From positions 184,785 through 248,784 of the forward strand of contig JASANG010002193.1 of NCBI GenBank assembly GCA_030248215.1: 64,000 nucleotides of DNA. The letters are read 5' to 3'. The position numbers were made by a program, and so were the translations under genes. The notes below the pieces were generated by a model, which was not told where the DNA came from, ran no database searches, and saw only the letters and a program-made list of their open reading frames with translations. Below, piece after piece: positions 62,105 to 64,000 of this stretch (position 1 is the first letter of the stretch; every line of letters starts with the position of its first letter). This stretch comes from Enoplolaimus lenunculus (lineage: Eukaryota; Nematoda; Enoplea; Enoplida; Thoracostomopsidae).

Positions 62105-62305
62105 ATCATTGGTATTTATCAAGAGTGCATGATACAAGAGTGTGCAACTCTTTGGGTTCCGCATGGTACAAAATGTACCGCCGGGCGTTGCGTTTCTACC
62201 CGACTCATCTTGTCTTGAGGGTCGTCGCTTTCACATGCAATAACCCTAAATTTAATTATAAGCGGAGGAAATCGGACGGCGCCGTACGACAAGTATAGCG
62301 CATCC
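62105..62305. mobile_element. Family M element, half copy joined to a family J fragment
   Basis: AAGAGTGCATGATACAAGAG, TGGTACAAAATGTACCGCC and CACATGCAATAACCC follow the M order; then CGGACGGCGCCGTACGACAA and GTATAGCGC (family J) replace the M right half at about 62272. Confidence 0.65.
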
Positions 62306-62440
62306 CATGCTCTGAATGTTCCAGTTTTAGGTTTTTAAACTATCGCCCATGAACGCATAATTCTGAATGACCCCGTTATGGATTTATGTCCACTTCATGC
62401 AGTGTAAAATAATCCTTCGTCAACGGTTGTTTCAAGGATT

Positions 62441-62640
62441 GGCCAATGTCAAGAACAGGGGAAGAACAGTATTATAACCTTCTTCTTAAGCGTAAGCATA
62501 AGCGTAAGAATGTGTTTATTCGTAAGCCTAAAGCCTAAGCCTAAGCCTAAGCCAGACAAAAAATTAGTCTAAAACTTAACATTAAGTATTCAAATCTAGT
62601 CCCACAGAAACCCGTTCTGCCCCTGATCTTTACATGGGCC
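62441..62640 (-). mobile_element. Family T telomere-repeat element
   Basis: Left end GGCCAATGTCAAGAACAGGG, right end CTGATCTTTACATGGGCC. CCTAAGCC run near 62530-62550. The flanks do not match, suggesting later rearrangement. Confidence 0.85.
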
Positions 62641-62641
62641 C

Positions 62642-63319
62642 TTTACGCTACTCGCTGTACGACTGAAGCTTAAATCTTCGCCCCTGAAGGCAATAGTTTT
62701 TGACAACAAAAGTTCGCGTTCGACGGCACCAAACCAGTCACATTTAAACGCAAGCAGCAAAAAAGAAACGCGCCTAAATAAACCTAAATTTAATTCTTAG
62801 TTGTAGCTTTCGTTCTGAAAAGTAGAAAAACACGCTATTCTTGGCCATATATATGTGTACAATTTCAATATTCTGGTCAGGGTATCGAGAGGGAAATGAC
62901 TTGAAAGAAAAAATTTTATCAATCACTCGTTGAACAGGCTAATAATATTTAAATTTCTTGATGAAAATAGACGAATTGTAAAACAAGTTAAAGTGTCCAG
63001 GTTGTGTTTTATTTTCAAAAATTTCAATCTTATATATCCTATATTTTCTTTGTATTTTCTTTGATGCATATAAATAAATAAATAAATAAATATGTATATA
63101 CATTATATATATATATACATATATATGTATATGTATATGTATATATATGATATTGGGGTTGTTATAGCCGTAGATAAGCAAAGAAACTGAGTCTATAAAG
63201 AAGTGCCCGTTTTTGCTAGTTTCTGTAGGTTTTGAACCACATTCCAGCTAAATCTAAGCATGACGTGGAAATTTTGTAATGGCCTATGCGTAGGTTATAT
63301 CCTTGTATTGAAAGTTTCG
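62642..63319. other. Intergenic stretch with TATA microsatellite
   Basis: No gene recognised; ATAAATAAATAAATA and TATATGTATA runs at about 63070-63150. Confidence 0.6.
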
Positions 63320-63378
63320 GCCAATGTAAAGAACAGCGGCGGAACAGTATTATAAGCATATCCCTAAGCCTCCTAAAC
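63320..63378 (-). mobile_element. Family T telomere-repeat element, left end only
   Basis: GGCCAATGTAAAGAACAGCG, then GGCGGAACAGTATTATAAGC and CCTAAGCC, after which similarity stops: a truncated copy. Confidence 0.8.
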
Positions 63379-63671
63379 CTCTATTTTAAACGTTTATCAA
63401 GTATTAAACAGCATCGTTCAAAACGCTTTTTTGTAACGCAGAAAAATGGCTAAATCTTAAGAATTGGTTGCGTATCAAAACGTTGTGTAAACGCATTTTA
63501 ACGTTTATAAAAACAAAATTTCTCACGCCAATTTTGACACAACTTTGCACAAAAGCAGAACTCTGCTTCTGAATGTTGGACAAGGTCTTCAATCAGCGAT
63601 CAGCGGCCAATCCAGGAGCGTTCCTTTGGAGCTCTCTCATGTTCACATCTCTGGACATCTTGGCGAGATTT

Positions 63672-63951
63672 GGCCTGTGTAAAGACAGTGGCGGAACGTT
63701 TTTCTGTAGAACTAGAAAAAGAGTAAGCTTAAGCTTTAGACAAATTTTTTGATTGGCTTAGGCTTAGGCTTAGGTTTAGGAGTTATGCTCATTATTAAAC
63801 TTGTGTTTAGGCTTAGGAATATGGTAATTATCTACGCTTTTTTTTAGCATTTGGCTTAGGAGTATGCTTATTCTTACGCGACTCCACTTAGGTTTAGGAG
63901 GCTTGGGGATATGCTTATAATACTGTTCCGCCGCTGTTCTTTACATTGGCC
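63672..63951 (+). mobile_element. Family T telomere-repeat element
   Basis: Left end GGCCTGTGTAAAGACAGTGG, right end CGCTGTTCTTTACATTGGCC. Flanks GAGATTT and GAAACTTT are a loose match. TTAGGC blocks at about 63757-63780 and 63808-63820; the subterminal GAGTAAGCTTAAGCTTTAGA is intact. Confidence 0.88.
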
Positions 63952-64000
63952 GAAACTTTGAATACTAAGATATAACCTACGCATAGGCCATTACAAAATT

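Noticed and set aside
16720-63951. The TTAGGC blocks as a true telomere or subtelomere
   Set aside because: Blocks are short, lie in both orientations, are bounded by the same inverted ends with target duplications, and sit inside and between ordinary genes.
1-64000. Retroelements, Polintons, CRISPR arrays, rRNA
   Set aside because: No reverse transcriptase, integrase, capsid-like frame, LTR pair, regular spacer array or rRNA-like sequence was recognised by eye; a full database search was not possible.

Overview
This window looks like nuclear DNA of a nematode. It is AT-rich, its genes are split by introns with TTTTCAG/TTTTAG acceptors and GTAAGT-type donors, and it is full of (TTAGGC)n, the nematode telomere repeat, inside short interspersed elements. 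Three protein genes can be assembled across matching splice phases and one is partial. No rRNA, standard tRNA, CRISPR array or reverse-transcriptase-bearing element was recognised.

Layout. (1) 1-1447: one minus-strand exon of a novel-type protein kinase C (C2 domain); the gene runs off the left edge. (2) 1448-6612: repeats, including a hAT-like element with an 8-bp target duplication, a tandem array, and two weak candidate exons of a small secreted protein. (3) 6613-17702: a complete nine-exon plus-strand gene for a short-chain dehydrogenase of the HSD17B12/LET-767 type, 309 aa, whose introns are packed with small transposons. (4) 17703-27108: about 9 kb with no recognised gene, filled with telomere-repeat elements and microsatellites. 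(5) 27109-45774: a plus-strand gene for a muscle-adhesion-type protein with one C-terminal paxillin/UNC-95-like LIM domain, plus a possible alternative terminal coiled-coil exon. (6) 45775-50907: repeats. (7) 50908-54037: a two-exon minus-strand class-A GPCR of GnRH/AKH-receptor type, 905 aa, with very long first and third intracellular loops. (8) 54038-64000: about 10 kb of non-autonomous elements, some nested.

The genes do not form a pathway: they cover signalling (PKC, GPCR), very-long-chain fatty-acid or steroid metabolism (SDR) and muscle attachment (LIM). The most notable structure is a family of about 25-30 small elements, called family T here. They have terminal inverted repeats starting GGCC(A/C)ATGTAAAGA, make 8-bp target duplications, and carry blocks of TTAGGC repeats. 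One copy landed 8 bp inside an intron and duplicated the 5' splice site. The other families named here (A, B, C, D, G, H, I, J, M, P and hAT-like) are informal labels for repeats recognised by comparing copies within the window.
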